Below are positions 63,570 through 64,000 of a stretch of DNA of 64,000 nucleotides, piece by piece. Position 1 is the first letter of the stretch. Each line of letters opens with the position of its first letter. The DNA is from Verrucomicrobiia bacterium DG1235 (GTDB taxonomy: Bacteria > Verrucomicrobiota > Verrucomicrobiia > Opitutales > Opitutaceae), in the NCBI GenBank assembly GCA_000155695.1, contig DS990592.1, forward strand, positions 3,271,973-3,335,972. The letters run 5' to 3'. The notes below the pieces were generated by a model. It did no database searches and was not told the origin of the DNA. It worked only from the letters and a program-made list of their open reading frames with translations. The translations under genes were made by a program, and so were the position numbers.

Positions 63570-64000
63570 ATGCAGCCGCCGATCCTCCTACTCACTCCCC
63601 ATCGCACGCTCCAGTTAAAACCCCAGGAGACCGGCTCCGCCAACAAAGCCAAAATCGAACGCCTCGCCCAAGCCTTCAAGCGCTCCACTTCGGAAGGCCT
63701 CTTCCTGCTCGCCGCCCAAGCACAAGATACCAGCGAACCCAGCCTGCTCTTCTGGAAAAGCTTCGCCAGCAGATTCCTCGACCAACTCTGCCGCCTCCCA
63801 CAGAGCTCCGCCCGCCCGGATACCATCCCCTCCCCACCCAACGAAGCACTCGCCTTCATCATCGTCTCCGCCCCACCCCTTCCCGGTGGTGAGTATCTGA
63901 ATACAGAACTGCTCCGCTCCCTCTGGACCGAACTCTCCCATTGGACCCTCCAAGCCATCGCCGAAAGCTCCCTCGGCCTCCCCGACTGGCTCAAAAAAAA
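63570..64000 (+). CDS. N-terminal part of a probable SNF2-type DEAD/DEAH-box helicase (3' end outside window)
   Basis: 143 residues to the window edge, frame still open. The text (LLLTPHRTLQLKP, RLAQAFKRSTSEGLFLLAAQ, LLFWKSFASRFLDQLCRLP, FIIVSAPPLPGGEYLNTELLRSLWTELSHW, LPDWLKK) resembles the non-catalytic N-terminal region of large bacterial SNF2-family helicases, with APPxxGxEYL as the best landmark. The helicase motifs would lie beyond the window, so the call is a judgement from remembered family text, not from catalytic residues. Confidence 0.5.
   Translation, partial: MQPPILLLTPHRTLQLKPQETGSANKAKIERLAQAFKRSTSEGLFLLAAQAQDTSEPSLLFWKSFASRFLDQLCRLPQSSARPDTIPSPPNEALAFIIVSAPPLPGGEYLNTELLRSLWTELSHWTLQAIAESSLGLPDWLKK

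Overview
The window looks like one contiguous piece of chromosome from a free-living, Gram-negative heterotroph, most probably a Verrucomicrobiota member of the Opitutales/Puniceicoccales type. Supporting gene content: a single-chain eukaryote/archaea-type glycyl-tRNA synthetase, a PPi-type phosphofructokinase, an ADOP-type orphan permease under a PadR regulator, a secreted sulfatase, Gfo/Idh/MocA sugar genes, an ExbB/ExbD/TonB system and many DUF families common in Planctomycetota/Verrucomicrobiota. The phylum call is inference; no rRNA, tRNA, CRISPR array, insertion sequence or phage gene was seen. The + strand is richer in C than G under genes of either orientation, so the window probably lies in one replichore with the + strand as lagging strand.

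Layout. 1-7.0 kb: central metabolism (end of ppc, sucCD, rph, purB) plus a DCC protein and a DUF1573 protein. 7.4-10 kb: a sulfotransferase followed by a type I sulfatase. 10-16.8 kb: a surface polysaccharide block (FrhB-like protein, GtrA-like flippase, pyruvyl transferase, GT2, large GT-C-like membrane protein). 16.8-19.7 kb: AraC regulator divergent from a Gfo/Idh/MocA oxidoreductase and a sugar isomerase/epimerase. 19.7-25.4 kb: HDOD signalling protein, two tandem secreted cyclophilins, SPFH/NfeD pair. 25.5-28.1 kb: molybdenum cofactor genes moeA-moaC-moaD-moaE, then a small membrane protein and gnd. 30.4-33.5 kb: PadR and its ADOP permease. 33.9-41.1 kb: a Vibrio TonB2-like energy transduction operon (DUF3450, TtpC-like ExbB, ExbB, ExbD, TonB, TPR) preceded by an unknown exported protein. 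41.1-44.5 kb: MocA-like nucleotidyltransferase, XdhC and an NhaC-type antiporter. 44.6-49 kb: two divergent PFK paralogues flanking glycyl-tRNA synthetase. 49.4-53.3 kb: a very large hybrid sensor kinase. 53.3-60.9 kb: a tight six-gene minus-strand operon of unknown purpose. 61-63.4 kb: a 5'-nucleotidase split over two genes, and a small exported protein. The window ends in the start of a probable SNF2-type helicase.

The best candidate for an undescribed system is the 53.3-60.9 kb operon. It carries two different periplasmic solute-binding domains fused to OmpA-like peptidoglycan-binding domains, a membrane-anchored vWA protein, a two-TM coiled-coil protein, a TelA protein, and a 470-residue protein made of two copies of a Coq4-like domain, of which only the first keeps the metal-binding pattern HDxxHx11E. 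I read it as an envelope-spanning ligand-sensing machine.

At the DNA level three signals are not explained by genes: a heptamer (CGTATCC) about ten times commoner on the + strand than on the - strand whatever the gene direction; a family of intergenic double-hairpin repeats whose stems differ in sequence but keep pairing; and a 38-40 bp palindrome present twice. Counts were made by eye.
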